From an uncultured Bacilli bacterium (lineage in GTDB: Bacteria; Bacillota_I; Bacilli_A; RF39; UBA660): DNA of 16,356 bases. Below are positions 7,097-12,968 of this stretch, piece by piece. Each line of letters starts with the position of its first letter. Within the stretch, counting starts at the first letter, position 1. The translations under genes were made by a program, and so were the position numbers. The notes beneath the pieces were generated by a model. It saw only the letters and a list, made by a program, of their open reading frames with translations, was not told the origin of the DNA and did not search any database. The stretch is from the NCBI GenBank assembly GCA_934096705.1, contig CAKOMR010000015.1, forward strand, positions 1 to 16,356, given 5' to 3'.

Positions 7097-8302
7097 ATGT
7101 CAAAAAAAGAAAGTAAAAAATTAACTAAAGATGAAAATTTAAAAAACTTTATTGATGAGCAAAATGTAAAACTACTTTCGGATAATATTGATGCTTTAAA
7201 GGATAATCTAATACTTACAAATTTTTATGCTACTGCTTATGAAAAAAGTCATTTAGATATGTATTTGGGGTTATTATCTAACTTTGATAAGGTTGATGTA
7301 GATAAAATTAATGATATTTTAAGAAAAATAAATTATATATTTACAAATGTTGGTATAAATCTTACAAAGAATAATTTTAACTATAATTTTTGCGTAAGTG
7401 ACTTTATGAAAGTATACTTTGAAAATAAGGAATTAAAAAATAAAGAATTAAATAAATTCTATAAAAATTGTCCAAATATTTTTAAATATATTTCTCTAAA
7501 TTATAAATATTTATATTGCAAAAATGAAGGGATATTTAACGTTTACTATGATAGTTTATTTACTTTAGACATTGATAAAACATATAAATTATTATGTATT
7601 AAAAAAGATGAAATTTTGCGTGAAAATTTAAATAAAAAAATTAATGACAAAGATTATAAAAATGCATTATTACTTATAGATGAAAACACTTCTTTAGAAA
7701 GATTATTAGAAATATATAATTTTTTAATAGAATACAAATATTTTAATGAATTAGGCTTTATAACAAAAGAATTTCAAAATATATTAAAAAATAAGAATAA
7801 TAAATATCCAAAAATAAAAAATAAAATTAATAGAAAAGAAAAAAAATTATTTAAAAAAAATAATAAACTTGATAAATATTTAAAATGTAATAATTTAGAA
7901 AAAATTAATAAGATTAAAAAAAGCATTTGTAGTCTTTCTGATAGTTTAGTTAAATTATATGATTGTTTTGAAATAAAAACAATTAAACAAAAAATTTATA
8001 ATTTAACAGGCGATGATACTTATGAAAATATACTTATGCTTGCTTTATCAAATTATAATTTTTTAAACTTTTTGTTTAAAGAGAAAAATTTAGATTATGA
8101 TAATTATTATAAAATTCTATTTAATTTAGTTTATTTTCCTTATAAGAGAATAATAAAAAATAAATGGGTTAGTGATGAAAAATTATTAATTTCTAATATA
8201 CTTAATAAATATAATTTGGACGAAAATATATTAAATAATATTGATGAAAAAATTGATACTATAAAGCTAATTATAGAAAATAAAATGAAAAATGATGACT
8301 AG
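7097..8302 (+). CDS. Unrecognised 401-aa Lys/Asn-rich protein
   Basis: I do not recognise this protein. It is hydrophilic, mostly predicted helix, and very rich in Lys, Asn, Ile, Leu and Tyr, with no signal peptide or clear membrane segment, so it is probably cytoplasmic. Residues 231-275 are strongly basic and may form a coiled coil or bind nucleic acid. Several cysteines (C99, C125, C141, C167, C264, C278, C290) are spread without a metal-binding pattern. Strong start signals: AAAGGAG a few bases before the ATG and a near-consensus promoter upstream. The gene ends inside a terminator hairpin shared with the convergent gene. Its composition resembles genes of host-associated AT-rich bacteria rather than clear foreign DNA. 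Confidence 0.8.
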   Translation: MSKKESKKLTKDENLKNFIDEQNVKLLSDNIDALKDNLILTNFYATAYEKSHLDMYLGLLSNFDKVDVDKINDILRKINYIFTNVGINLTKNNFNYNFCVSDFMKVYFENKELKNKELNKFYKNCPNIFKYISLNYKYLYCKNEGIFNVYYDSLFTLDIDKTYKLLCIKKDEILRENLNKKINDKDYKNALLLIDENTSLERLLEIYNFLIEYKYFNELGFITKEFQNILKNKNNKYPKIKNKINRKEKKLFKKNNKLDKYLKCNNLEKINKIKKSICSLSDSLVKLYDCFEIKTIKQKIYNLTGDDTYENILMLALSNYNFLNFLFKEKNLDYDNYYKILFNLVYFPYKRIIKNKWVSDEKLLISNILNKYNLDENILNNIDEKIDTIKLIIENKMKNDD

Positions 8303-8316
8303 GTCATCTTTTTTTT
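8291..8316. terminator. Bidirectional terminator with a stop codon in its loop
   Basis: GATGAC (8294-8299) pairs with GTCATC (8303-8308). The loop is exactly the TAG stop of the plus-strand gene. An 8-T tail serves the plus strand and an AT-rich tail the minus strand. The T tail is the Lys/Arg codon run at the end of the minus-strand gene. Confidence 0.8.
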
Positions 8317-8648
8317 ATTTCGTTTAATTCTTTTTCTATTCTTTGAACAGCTTTTAAAAGATAGTCGATTTCTGCCTGTTTATTTAAGTTACTTGTTCCA
8401 CCTTCATATGGATTTCCTGTTTGCTTTGCTTTTTTAGAATTTATGTTGATATTATGCCCTTCGATTCTTTGCTCAATTAATTGTTGCTGTGCTGCAAAAG
8501 TTAAAAGATATTGTCCAAATAAAATGATCCAGTTACCAATTGAGTTTAATTCATAGTCATCAAAATCACCAGAAACTATGGCTCCAGCAATTGCAGCAAC
8601 CATTGAAAATAAATTGGGATCATAATTTTGGGGGAAATTTCTGTTCAT
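8304..8648 (-). CDS. Unrecognised small protein with C-terminal coiled coil
   Basis: This 114-residue protein begins MNRNFPQNYDP. A central segment of about residues 30-60 (ELNSIGNWIILFGQYLLTFA, then AAQQQLIEQR) resembles uncharacterised small proteins of Firmicutes that have an LGN-x-x-x-x-x-GQ-x-LLT motif; I know no function. The middle is polar, and residues 90-114 form a charged helix (IDYLLKAVQRIEKELNEIKKR) suited to a coiled coil. There is no signal peptide; the hydrophobic part is moderate and may be buried rather than spanning the membrane. No Shine-Dalgarno precedes the ATG, so the start is less certain. The stop is TGA, which supports the standard code. It is convergent with the 401-aa gene with a 1-bp gap. 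Confidence 0.75.
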   Translation of the reverse strand: MNRNFPQNYDPNLFSMVAAIAGAIVSGDFDDYELNSIGNWIILFGQYLLTFAAQQQLIEQRIEGHNININSKKAKQTGNPYEGGTSNLNKQAEIDYLLKAVQRIEKELNEIKKR

Positions 8649-8682
8649 TACAATATAAATATACTAAGGTGTCTGGGCTTTT

Positions 8683-8711
8683 ATTATAGCAAAAAAATTT
8701 TCTTTTCATAA
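8683..8711 (-). promoter_or_regulatory. Extended -10 promoter for the small minus-strand gene
   Basis: On the minus strand TGCTATAAT gives a perfect extended -10 (TATAAT at 8688-8683). The -35 (TTATGA, 8711-8706) is weak. A start near 8676 leaves a leader of about 28 nt without a Shine-Dalgarno. Confidence 0.55.
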
Positions 8712-8734
8712 TTTAAATTAGAAAGGAAGATACA

Positions 8735-8953
8735 ATGATTTATTATCCATATAAAAGTCCTATGCCGCAACCTTTAAATAATGATAGACAATTTTTTGTA
8801 CCATTTTTATTAGGGGGTTTAGCAGGTGGAGCTGCTGTTGGACTTACAAGACCAAGACCTATTTATAATACTCAACCAAATTATGGCTATAATACATATT
8901 ATCCATCAGGAAACTATTCATATTCTTACTACGTACCTAAATATCCTTATTAG
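8735..8953 (+). CDS. Small Tyr/Pro/Gly-rich protein, possibly coat-associated
   Basis: This 72-residue protein has an N-terminal YYPYKSPMPQP stretch, a central Gly/Ala-rich hydrophobic segment (FFVPFLLGGLAGGAAVGL, about residues 20-37), and a Tyr/Asn/Pro-rich tail ending YYVPKYPY. Short Tyr-rich proteins of this kind are often spore-coat or exosporium components in Bacilli, and a CotZ-type gene lies 2 kb away; the assignment is inferred from composition only. AAAGGA supports the start. Just upstream, CATAATTTA (8707-8715) fits the CATA-N3-TA pattern of mother-cell sporulation promoters, but the partner -35 is missing. Its 3' end overlaps the convergent SEDS gene by 17 bp. Confidence 0.7.
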   Translation: MIYYPYKSPMPQPLNNDRQFFVPFLLGGLAGGAAVGLTRPRPIYNTQPNYGYNTYYPSGNYSYSYYVPKYPY

Positions 8954-10001
8954 TTAAATTGAAAATTATTGCTAAGAACATAAAATAGACAAGAATGCTT
9001 GTGCCACCGTAAGAAACAAATGGAAGTGTTATTCCAATAATGGGAATAAGTCCTATATTCATTAAAATATTTATTAAAATATTAACAAAAAATATTGTTA
9101 TGAAACTAATTATTAAATAATTAGTTTTTTTGTCATTATTTATTTTTATTAAATTAAATAAATTATAGATTATTATTATAAAAAGAAGATTTATAAAAAA
9201 GAAATTCCAGATTCCAAAATTGCCAATAGAGTAGGCATATATAAAATCAGTAACACCTTCGGGAATATATAAAAGCATGTTATTAAAACCATTTTTTATT
9301 ATAGATGTTCCATAAACACTTGTTATAGCCATATCCATTTGATAACTATCTTTATAATTGAAAATTCTATTTAATCTATAATAAAAATTTTTGCCAAGCC
9401 ACTTTTGGAAAACTGCTTGTTTATATTTATAAAGATATATGGTAATAATAAAAAATATTAATGGTGGTAAAATTATATAAACATAATATTTAACTTTAAT
9501 ATTTTTACTTAATAGCATAATAAATAAAATGAATAGATAAAAAATAACTGCTCCAGTATCTGGCTCTATAAAAACGAGTATCGAAGGAATAAACGTAATT
9601 ATTATTAATTTTAAAATATTTATACTTTTTCTTTCATTTACTTTATTAATATTAATTAAAAATAAGGCTAGGGTAAGCTTCATTGTTTCACTCGGTTGAA
9701 AAGAAAATCCTTTAATCTGAATCCAGCCTTTAGTTCCATTTATTTCTTTACCAATTATTAAAACTAGAATTAAAAGTATGATATTTACAATATAAAAAAT
9801 ATAACTTATTTTAAAAATATTTCTTAAATTAATTTTTTGAAGAACATAAAAAATTATTAGACTCAAAAAAATCCAAATTATTTGCTTTATATAATAGTTT
9901 TTATAAAGTATATTTAAATATTTTGCATTATAGATATTTATTACTCCGATACAGATTAAAATGAAAATACTTAATAATATTATTATCTTACTTTTCTTCA
10001 C
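8937..10001 (-). CDS. SEDS-family peptidoglycan glycosyltransferase (RodA/FtsW/SpoVE)
   Basis: SEDS proteins polymerise lipid II into glycan strands with a partner class B PBP; none is seen here. The protein of about 354 residues has around ten membrane segments. Family motifs include GTKGWIQIKGFSFQPSETMKL, the extracellular-loop IPEGVTDFIYA carrying the conserved Asp of TDF, and the C-terminal TLPFVSYGGTSIL. The usual GEE after TDFIFA reads GNF here, and the usual His before TD is Val, so it is a divergent member; RodA, FtsW or SpoVE cannot be chosen. I set the start at GTG 10001 (VKKSK before the first helix). A longer TTG start at 10076 would overlap the divergent gene. Neither has a clear Shine-Dalgarno. 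The 3' end overlaps the convergent Tyr-rich gene. Confidence 0.9.
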   Translation of the reverse strand: MKKSKIIILLSIFILICIGVINIYNAKYLNILYKNYYIKQIIWIFLSLIIFYVLQKINLRNIFKISYIFYIVNIILLILVLIIGKEINGTKGWIQIKGFSFQPSETMKLTLALFLININKVNERKSINILKLIIITFIPSILVFIEPDTGAVIFYLFILFIMLLSKNIKVKYYVYIILPPLIFFIITIYLYKYKQAVFQKWLGKNFYYRLNRIFNYKDSYQMDMAITSVYGTSIIKNGFNNMLLYIPEGVTDFIYAYSIGNFGIWNFFFINLLFIIIIYNLFNLIKINNDKKTNYLIISFITIFFVNILINILMNIGLIPIIGITLPFVSYGGTSILVYFMFLAIIFNLTNKDI

Positions 10002-10038
10002 ATTTATATTATTGTCTAAAATAAAAAAAATATCATAT

Positions 10039-10068
10039 ATTATATTAGGTGATATTTGTGAATGATAA
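10039..10068 (-). promoter_or_regulatory. Possible SEDS gene promoter
   Basis: On the minus strand TATAAT (10044-10039) and TTATCA (10068-10063) are separated by 18 bp. It lies in the 56-bp gap and the first codons of the divergent gene, leaving a leader of about 30 nt. Confidence 0.4.
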
Positions 10069-10354
10069 TTTACCAAATGTATCTGCGTTTGAAATAAAAA
10101 AGAAACTAAATAATTCTCAAGAAAGATTTTATGGGAAAAATGAATTACCTGGAGTAAAAAGTGATGAAAGCGTAAAGGTTAAAATTAATAAAATTTTTTC
10201 GTCGAAAAACTTTGTATACAAAAGTAGATGTAGAATTTATTTAAATAATGATATTAAAGAGTGTACGATTGTAGGAAAAATTAATGGTTATCTTTTGACT
10301 CTTAATGGAGAAAAAATTAAAATTGCAGATATCAAAAATATTGAAAAACTATAA
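10058..10354 (+). CDS. Unrecognised 98-aa protein, possible small beta-barrel
   Basis: I chose the GTG at 10058 because AGGTGA (10047-10052) sits 5 nt upstream; the alternative GTG at 10049 would overlap that site. Residues of about 1-35 are charged and may be helical. The rest alternates as short strands: VKVKINKIF, FVYKSRCRIYL, KECTIVGKING, YLLTLNGEKIKI, then a short end. This pattern resembles an SH3-like or Sm-like small barrel, but no family signature is visible, so RNA or protein binding is only a guess. There is no signal peptide. It is divergent from the SEDS gene across 56 bp and convergent with the EIIB-like gene, sharing a terminator with it. Confidence 0.75.
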   Translation: MNDNLPNVSAFEIKKKLNNSQERFYGKNELPGVKSDESVKVKINKIFSSKNFVYKSRCRIYLNNDIKECTIVGKINGYLLTLNGEKIKIADIKNIEKL

Positions 10355-10391
10355 AAAAATATATTAGACTATTTCACTAATATATTTTTTT
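10353..10391. terminator. Bidirectional terminator with a perfect 15-bp stem
   Basis: The arms 10353-10367 and 10377-10391 are perfect reverse complements (outer A7/T7, inner ATATTAG/CTAATAT), with a 9-nt loop. It spans the stop codon of the plus gene and the last codons of the minus gene, so it can terminate both. Confidence 0.9.
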
Positions 10392-10681
10392 AATGCTTTA
10401 GCATCTTTACCAAATATAATTTTAAGTTGATTATCAATTTCTACGATTCCTTGAGCTCCGAGTTTTTGAATGCCTTCCTTATCTACAAGGGATACATCTT
10501 TTAAAATAACTTTAAATCTACTCATGTTAGCATCGGCATTAATAATATTATCTTTTCCTCCTAAATAAGTTATTAATTTATTTGCTTCAATATTAAAGTT
10601 TTTCTTTCTTAATTTTAGAACTACAAGAACTATTATTGTAAGTACAACCGCAATTATTGCATATTGCAAATATATATTCAT
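10364..10681 (-). CDS. Membrane-anchored PTS EIIB-like domain lacking the phosphorylated Cys
   Basis: The ATG at 10681 is the start: GGAGG (10694-10690) lies 8 nt before it, so an ATG five codons upstream is rejected. The 105-residue protein has one N-terminal membrane helix (about 4-24), a basic LRKK stop and a domain that matches the glucose-type PTS EIIB fold: ANKLITYLGGKDNI, then NADANMSRFKVILKD, KLGAQGIVEID and LKIIFGKDAKALKKYI. In phosphorylating EIIB proteins the third motif reads D-A-C-x-T-R-L; here Asn52 replaces Cys, so phosphotransfer from EIIA is not possible by the known route. Similar Cys-less short proteins occur in Firmicutes, from memory. No EIIC or EIIA gene is nearby. A regulatory or structural role is inferred. 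Confidence 0.85.
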   Translation of the reverse strand: MNIYLQYAIIAVVLTIIVLVVLKLRKKNFNIEANKLITYLGGKDNIINADANMSRFKVILKDVSLVDKEGIQKLGAQGIVEIDNQLKIIFGKDAKALKKYISEIV

Positions 10682-10700
10682 TATCAATTCCTCCATGATA

Positions 10701-10729
10701 ATTTTATCAAATTACTAATCATCTGTCTA
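10701..10729 (-). promoter_or_regulatory. Promoter of the EIIB-like gene
   Basis: On the minus strand TAGACA (10729-10724), a 17-bp spacer and TAAAAT (10706-10701), with a TGA extension. Both hexamers match consensus at 5 of 6 positions. Confidence 0.75.
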
Positions 10730-10747
10730 TATAGATTTTGAGTAAGA

Positions 10748-10778
10748 ACATTTTATTTTTTTTCACATAAATTATAAT
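10748..10778 (+). promoter_or_regulatory. cotZ promoter region with a sigma-K-like pattern
   Basis: AC (10748-10749), 16 bp and CATAAATTA (10766-10774) fit the sigma-K pattern AC-N16/17-CATA-N3-TA. An overlapping TATAAT (10773-10778) has no good -35. In this AT-rich DNA the match could be chance, but the coat-type gene makes it plausible. Confidence 0.45.
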
Positions 10779-10804
10779 GAAAGTAAAAGAGAGGGTGAAT
10801 ATTT

Positions 10805-11242
10805 ATGAATAACACAAACAAAAATGGTAATTGCATAAATGAAATACTATCAGTAATTTTAGTACTTCAAGAAAATGCATGCCCAGAAAATTGTTTGGAT
10901 ACATGTGATAGACCAATGCTTGGTGGTGGAGCTAACTGCTTAATTTGCAATACTAGACCAGTTATGTTATATACATGTGGAAGTAATGGAACTCCTTGGA
11001 GTATGCCAATAAGTAAAGATCCAATTACATGTGAAGCAGGCACACTTTCTAATACATGTTCGACTGTATTTAGAGTAGAAAAAATCGAAGGAAATTGTTG
11101 TACATTTAGAGTACTTGCTCAAAATACTGATGAAACATCTTTGAATCCTTATATTTCTACAAATTCATTTTTCACAATGGATTGCAGCTGCTTATGCTGC
11201 ATAAGATGTTTAACTGACTGTTATGTTGATTGTGTTTGCTAA
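10805..11242 (+). CDS. cotZ: Spore coat/exosporium protein, CotY/CotZ family
   Basis: This 145-residue protein has 19 cysteines. The CotY/CotZ/ExsY layout is visible: an N-terminal INEILSVILVLQENACPENC, a mid region GTPWSMPISK, then a CSTVFRVEKIEGNCCTFRVL core (about residues 86-104), and a Cys-rich end with MDCSCLCCIRCLTDC. In Bacilli these proteins self-assemble into disulphide-linked crystalline layers of the spore crust or exosporium. The DVNCFCAI-type motif of the family is replaced here by the MDCSCLCCI form. AGAGGGTG supports the start, and a sigma-K-like pattern lies upstream. It shares a bidirectional terminator with the SH3b gene. It is the main evidence that the organism, or its ancestor, forms spores. 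Confidence 0.87.
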   Translation: MNNTNKNGNCINEILSVILVLQENACPENCLDTCDRPMLGGGANCLICNTRPVMLYTCGSNGTPWSMPISKDPITCEAGTLSNTCSTVFRVEKIEGNCCTFRVLAQNTDETSLNPYISTNSFFTMDCSCLCCIRCLTDCYVDCVC

Positions 11243-11244
11243 AT

Positions 11245-11307
11245 AAAAAAGTCCTTGTAAATTAAAGTAAATCTATTTGAAATACTTTAATAAAAAGGAC
11301 TTTTTTT
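11245..11307. terminator. Large bidirectional terminator between cotZ and the SH3b gene
   Basis: AAAAAAGTCCTT (11245-11256) pairs with AAGGACTTTTTT (11295-11306), and an inner stem ATTAAAGTA (11261-11269) pairs with TACTTTAAT (11283-11291). The A and T runs give a T tail on either strand. It sits between the two convergent stop codons. Confidence 0.9.
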
Positions 11308-11320
11308 ATGAAATAATTTA

Positions 11321-11953
11321 TTAATCTGGGTCATAGTATAAAAAGCTTGTTACTTCATCTTCGCTAGGTTTATTTTCAAATTCAATTTTTTGAGTTTTAC
11401 TCGAATATTTTCCCGAACCATCAGTAATTGTATATTTTATCCAGTATTGGTCAATGCCTCTTGTTTCATCTACTTCGTGATAAATTATATGAGTTATTTT
11501 ATAATCATCTTTATCATCCCAAACTCTTAAATGATTATAATTAATATCTTTTATGCTTACCACTTTATAAACATTTTCATCGAATTTTATTATAGGAGTA
11601 GCAATATCTACAGGATTATTATGATCTTTTAAATATGTACCACTTGTATTATTTGCAATCCATCCTTTAGTACCATTTTTAAATTTTATTTGATACCAAT
11701 AAAGGTTAGGATCACTTAAGTCAGTAGTTACAACTTCATAAACTTCACCTTTGTTAACTTTGCTATTACTGTATGAATATCTATCAGGTTTTTCTCTTAC
11801 ATTTATATAATCAGTTAGAATTTCAACATACCAACCTTTTTTTACTTCTGCTATTCTTTCTTTTTCTTTTTTATCATCATATATTTTTTTTACAAAAAAA
11901 GCACTTCCTACAATTACACCACATATAAGAAGAGTTAAAAAAAACTTTTTCAT
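11321..11953 (-). CDS. Membrane-anchored SH3b domain protein
   Basis: The ATG at 11953 is chosen because AAGGAAGTG (11967-11959) precedes it at good spacing; an ATG 10 codons upstream has no such site. The 210-residue protein starts MKKFFL with one membrane helix (about 4-21) and a charged linker. A bacterial SH3 domain (about 40-105) follows, with DYINVREKP, NKGEVYEV, YWYQIKFKNGTKGWI and a final SGTYL. Such domains often bind peptidoglycan peptides. A second beta-rich region (about 120-195, NHLRVWDDKDDY, DQYWIKYTI) is not recognised, and the tail is acidic and aromatic. No catalytic domain is seen. An envelope-sensing or scaffolding role outside the membrane is inferred. Confidence 0.85.
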   Translation of the reverse strand: MKKFFLTLLICGVIVGSAFFVKKIYDDKKEKERIAEVKKGWYVEILTDYINVREKPDRYSYSNSKVNKGEVYEVVTTDLSDPNLYWYQIKFKNGTKGWIANNTSGTYLKDHNNPVDIATPIIKFDENVYKVVSIKDINYNHLRVWDDKDDYKITHIIYHEVDETRGIDQYWIKYTITDGSGKYSSKTQKIEFENKPSEDEVTSFLYYDPD

Positions 11954-11973
11954 GCAATCACTTCCTTGAGATA

Positions 11974-12002
11974 ATTTTATCATAATAAAAAAAAATTTAC
12001 CA
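11974..12002 (-). promoter_or_regulatory. Extended -10 promoter of the SH3b gene
   Basis: On the minus strand TGATAAAAT carries the extended -10 (TAAAAT at 11979-11974). The -35 (TGGTAA, 12002-11997, 17-bp spacer) is weak. The expected leader is only about 14 nt, beginning near the Shine-Dalgarno. Confidence 0.5.
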
Positions 12003-12036
12003 TTTTAAAATTTTGAGGGACTTTATTTTACATAAT

Positions 12037-12065
12037 TTGACATTAATAAATAAATATGCTATAAT
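12037..12065 (+). promoter_or_regulatory. Perfect consensus promoter of the 36-aa peptide gene
   Basis: TTGACA (12037-12042), a 17-bp spacer and TATAAT (12060-12065), plus a TGC extended -10 (12057-12059). This is the best sigma-A promoter in the window. The expected start is near 12072. Confidence 0.93.
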
Positions 12066-12069
12066 TTTG

Positions 12070-12094
12070 TTAACTAAGAGGGGGTTTTAGTTAA
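12070..12094. promoter_or_regulatory. Perfect inverted repeat holding the ribosome binding site
   Basis: TTAACTAA (12070-12077) and TTAGTTAA (12087-12094) are perfect reverse complements around a 9-nt loop with GAGGGGG (12078-12084). The last A of the right arm is the A of the ATG start. It could act as an RNA hairpin controlling translation or as an operator over the transcription start. Confidence 0.7.
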
Positions 12095-12204
12095 TGAATA
12101 ATAAAATAAAAATAGCTAGTTCAAGTAAAAAAGAACTTTTATATATTGTAATTTTTTTAACATTTTTTAGTTTATTTATAGAAATAATTAAAAATTTTCT
12201 ATAA
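12094..12204 (+). CDS. 36-aa single-span membrane peptide
   Basis: The peptide reads MNNKIKIASSSKKELLY, then a hydrophobic helix (about residues 16-30) and a short end EIIKNFL. Support for a real gene is unusually strong: a perfect extended consensus promoter, a GAGGGGG ribosome binding site about 9 nt before the ATG, and its own terminator at 12213. Two readings are possible. It may be a small regulatory or toxin-like membrane peptide, given the hairpin at its start. Alternatively, the SKKELLY segment before a single helix resembles the C-terminal part of SecE, whose gene often lies upstream in the rpoB cluster; but the SecE Trp-Pro motif and amphipathic helix are missing. No antisense RNA promoter was found. 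Function is unknown. Confidence 0.75.
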   Translation: MNNKIKIASSSKKELLYIVIFLTFFSLFIEIIKNFL

Positions 12205-12212
12205 TAATAAAT

Positions 12213-12247
12213 ATGCTTTAAACTCTTGATTTAAGGCATGTTTTTTT
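12213..12247 (+). terminator. Terminator of the 36-aa peptide gene
   Basis: ATGCTTTAAA (12213-12222) pairs with TTTAAGGCAT (12230-12239), one G-T wobble and a 7-nt loop, followed by G and a 7-T tail (12241-12247). Confidence 0.88.
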
Positions 12248-12254
12248 GTATAAT
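12226..12254 (+). promoter_or_regulatory. Promoter of the RsmC-like gene, overlapping the terminator
   Basis: TTGATT (12226-12231), a 17-bp spacer and TATAAT (12249-12254). The -35 spans the terminator loop and the first bases of its 3' arm, so the two signals share DNA. The ATG at 12286 follows a leader of about 25 nt. Confidence 0.7.
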
Positions 12255-12285
12255 AAATTTAGTTTGACAAAGAAAAGGAAAATTA

Positions 12286-12873
12286 ATGGATCATTATTTT
12301 ACAAATAATAATTTAAAAAGCGAAATTAGAACTTTAAAGTATTCATATAAAAATTATGATTTTACTTTTTTGAGTGATAATGGAGTATTTAGTAAAAATA
12401 GTATTGATTATGGAAGCAAATTTTTGTTAGAAACTTTTTTAAACAATTATCATGATAGTGCCAAAGTTTTAGATTTAGGGTGTGGGTACGGATTTATTGG
12501 TATAGTACTTTCTAAGGTAATAATGGCAAATGTTACAATGTGTGATGTTAACAAAAGAGCCTTGCATCTTGCTAAGAGAAATGCTGAAGAAAATAAAGTT
12601 AGTTGCAACATTATAGAAAGTAATGCTTATGAAAATATTACAGATAAATATGATGTTATTATTACAAATCCTCCGATTAAAGCAGGAAAAAAAGTAATAT
12701 TAGATTTTTTAATAAATGCTAAAGAGCATTTGAATGACGGTGGAAGTCTATGGTATGTAATGAGAAAAGACCATGGTGCTAAAAGTATTGAAAAAATATT
12801 AAAAGAACATTATGATGTTTTAAATATAAAAAAAGATAAAGGTTTTTACATTTTTTATTGTAAAATGTATTGA
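12286..12873 (+). CDS. RsmC-like class I methyltransferase (YbxB family)
   Basis: This 195-residue protein is a SAM-dependent methyltransferase of the MTS type (RsmC C-terminal half). The N-terminal YFTNNN and SEIRTLKYSY match the short YbxB family of Firmicutes. Motif I is VLDLGCGYGFIG (about 61-72), an acidic Asp lies in MCDVNKRAL (motif II), and the catalytic-loop motif is ITNPPIKAGK. RsmC methylates a guanine of 16S rRNA; by homology a base on RNA is the likely target, but the site for this short form is not known. In Bacillus the homologue lies between rplL and rpoB, and the rpoB adjacency is kept here. AAAAGG supports the start. The TGA stop lies inside the -35 of an rpoB promoter. Confidence 0.9.
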   Translation: MDHYFTNNNLKSEIRTLKYSYKNYDFTFLSDNGVFSKNSIDYGSKFLLETFLNNYHDSAKVLDLGCGYGFIGIVLSKVIMANVTMCDVNKRALHLAKRNAEENKVSCNIIESNAYENITDKYDVIITNPPIKAGKKVILDFLINAKEHLNDGGSLWYVMRKDHGAKSIEKILKEHYDVLNIKKDKGFYIFYCKMY

Positions 12874-12899
12874 CATATATAAAACATTTTTGCTAAAAT
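12870..12899 (+). promoter_or_regulatory. rpoB promoter P1
   Basis: TTGACA (12870-12875), an 18-bp spacer and TAAAAT (12894-12899) with a TGC extended -10. The TGA stop codon of the upstream gene is part of the -35. Confidence 0.7.
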
Positions 12900-12908
12900 T
12901 ATAAATTG

Positions 12909-12937
12909 TTGACGTGTTTATTTTTACATAGATTATA
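12909..12937 (+). promoter_or_regulatory. rpoB promoter P2
   Basis: TTGACG (12909-12914) with ATTATA at 17 bp (12932-12937), or TATAGT at 19 bp (12934-12939). It lies 10 bp after P1. Confidence 0.55.
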
Positions 12938-12968
12938 GTCCAAAAAAATAAGATTATGGGGTGAGATC

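Noticed and set aside
10364..10681. Functional sugar PTS component
   Set aside because: The phosphorylated cysteine is replaced by Asn and no EIIC or EIIA gene is present in the window.
12070..12260. Type I toxin-antitoxin pair with antisense RNA
   Set aside because: I found no convincing minus-strand promoter opposite the peptide gene, so the antitoxin half is unsupported.
8304..12873. Mycoplasma-type code (TGA as Trp)
   Set aside because: TGA ends the gene at 8304 and the methyltransferase at 12873 at the expected family lengths, and Trp is encoded by TGG throughout.
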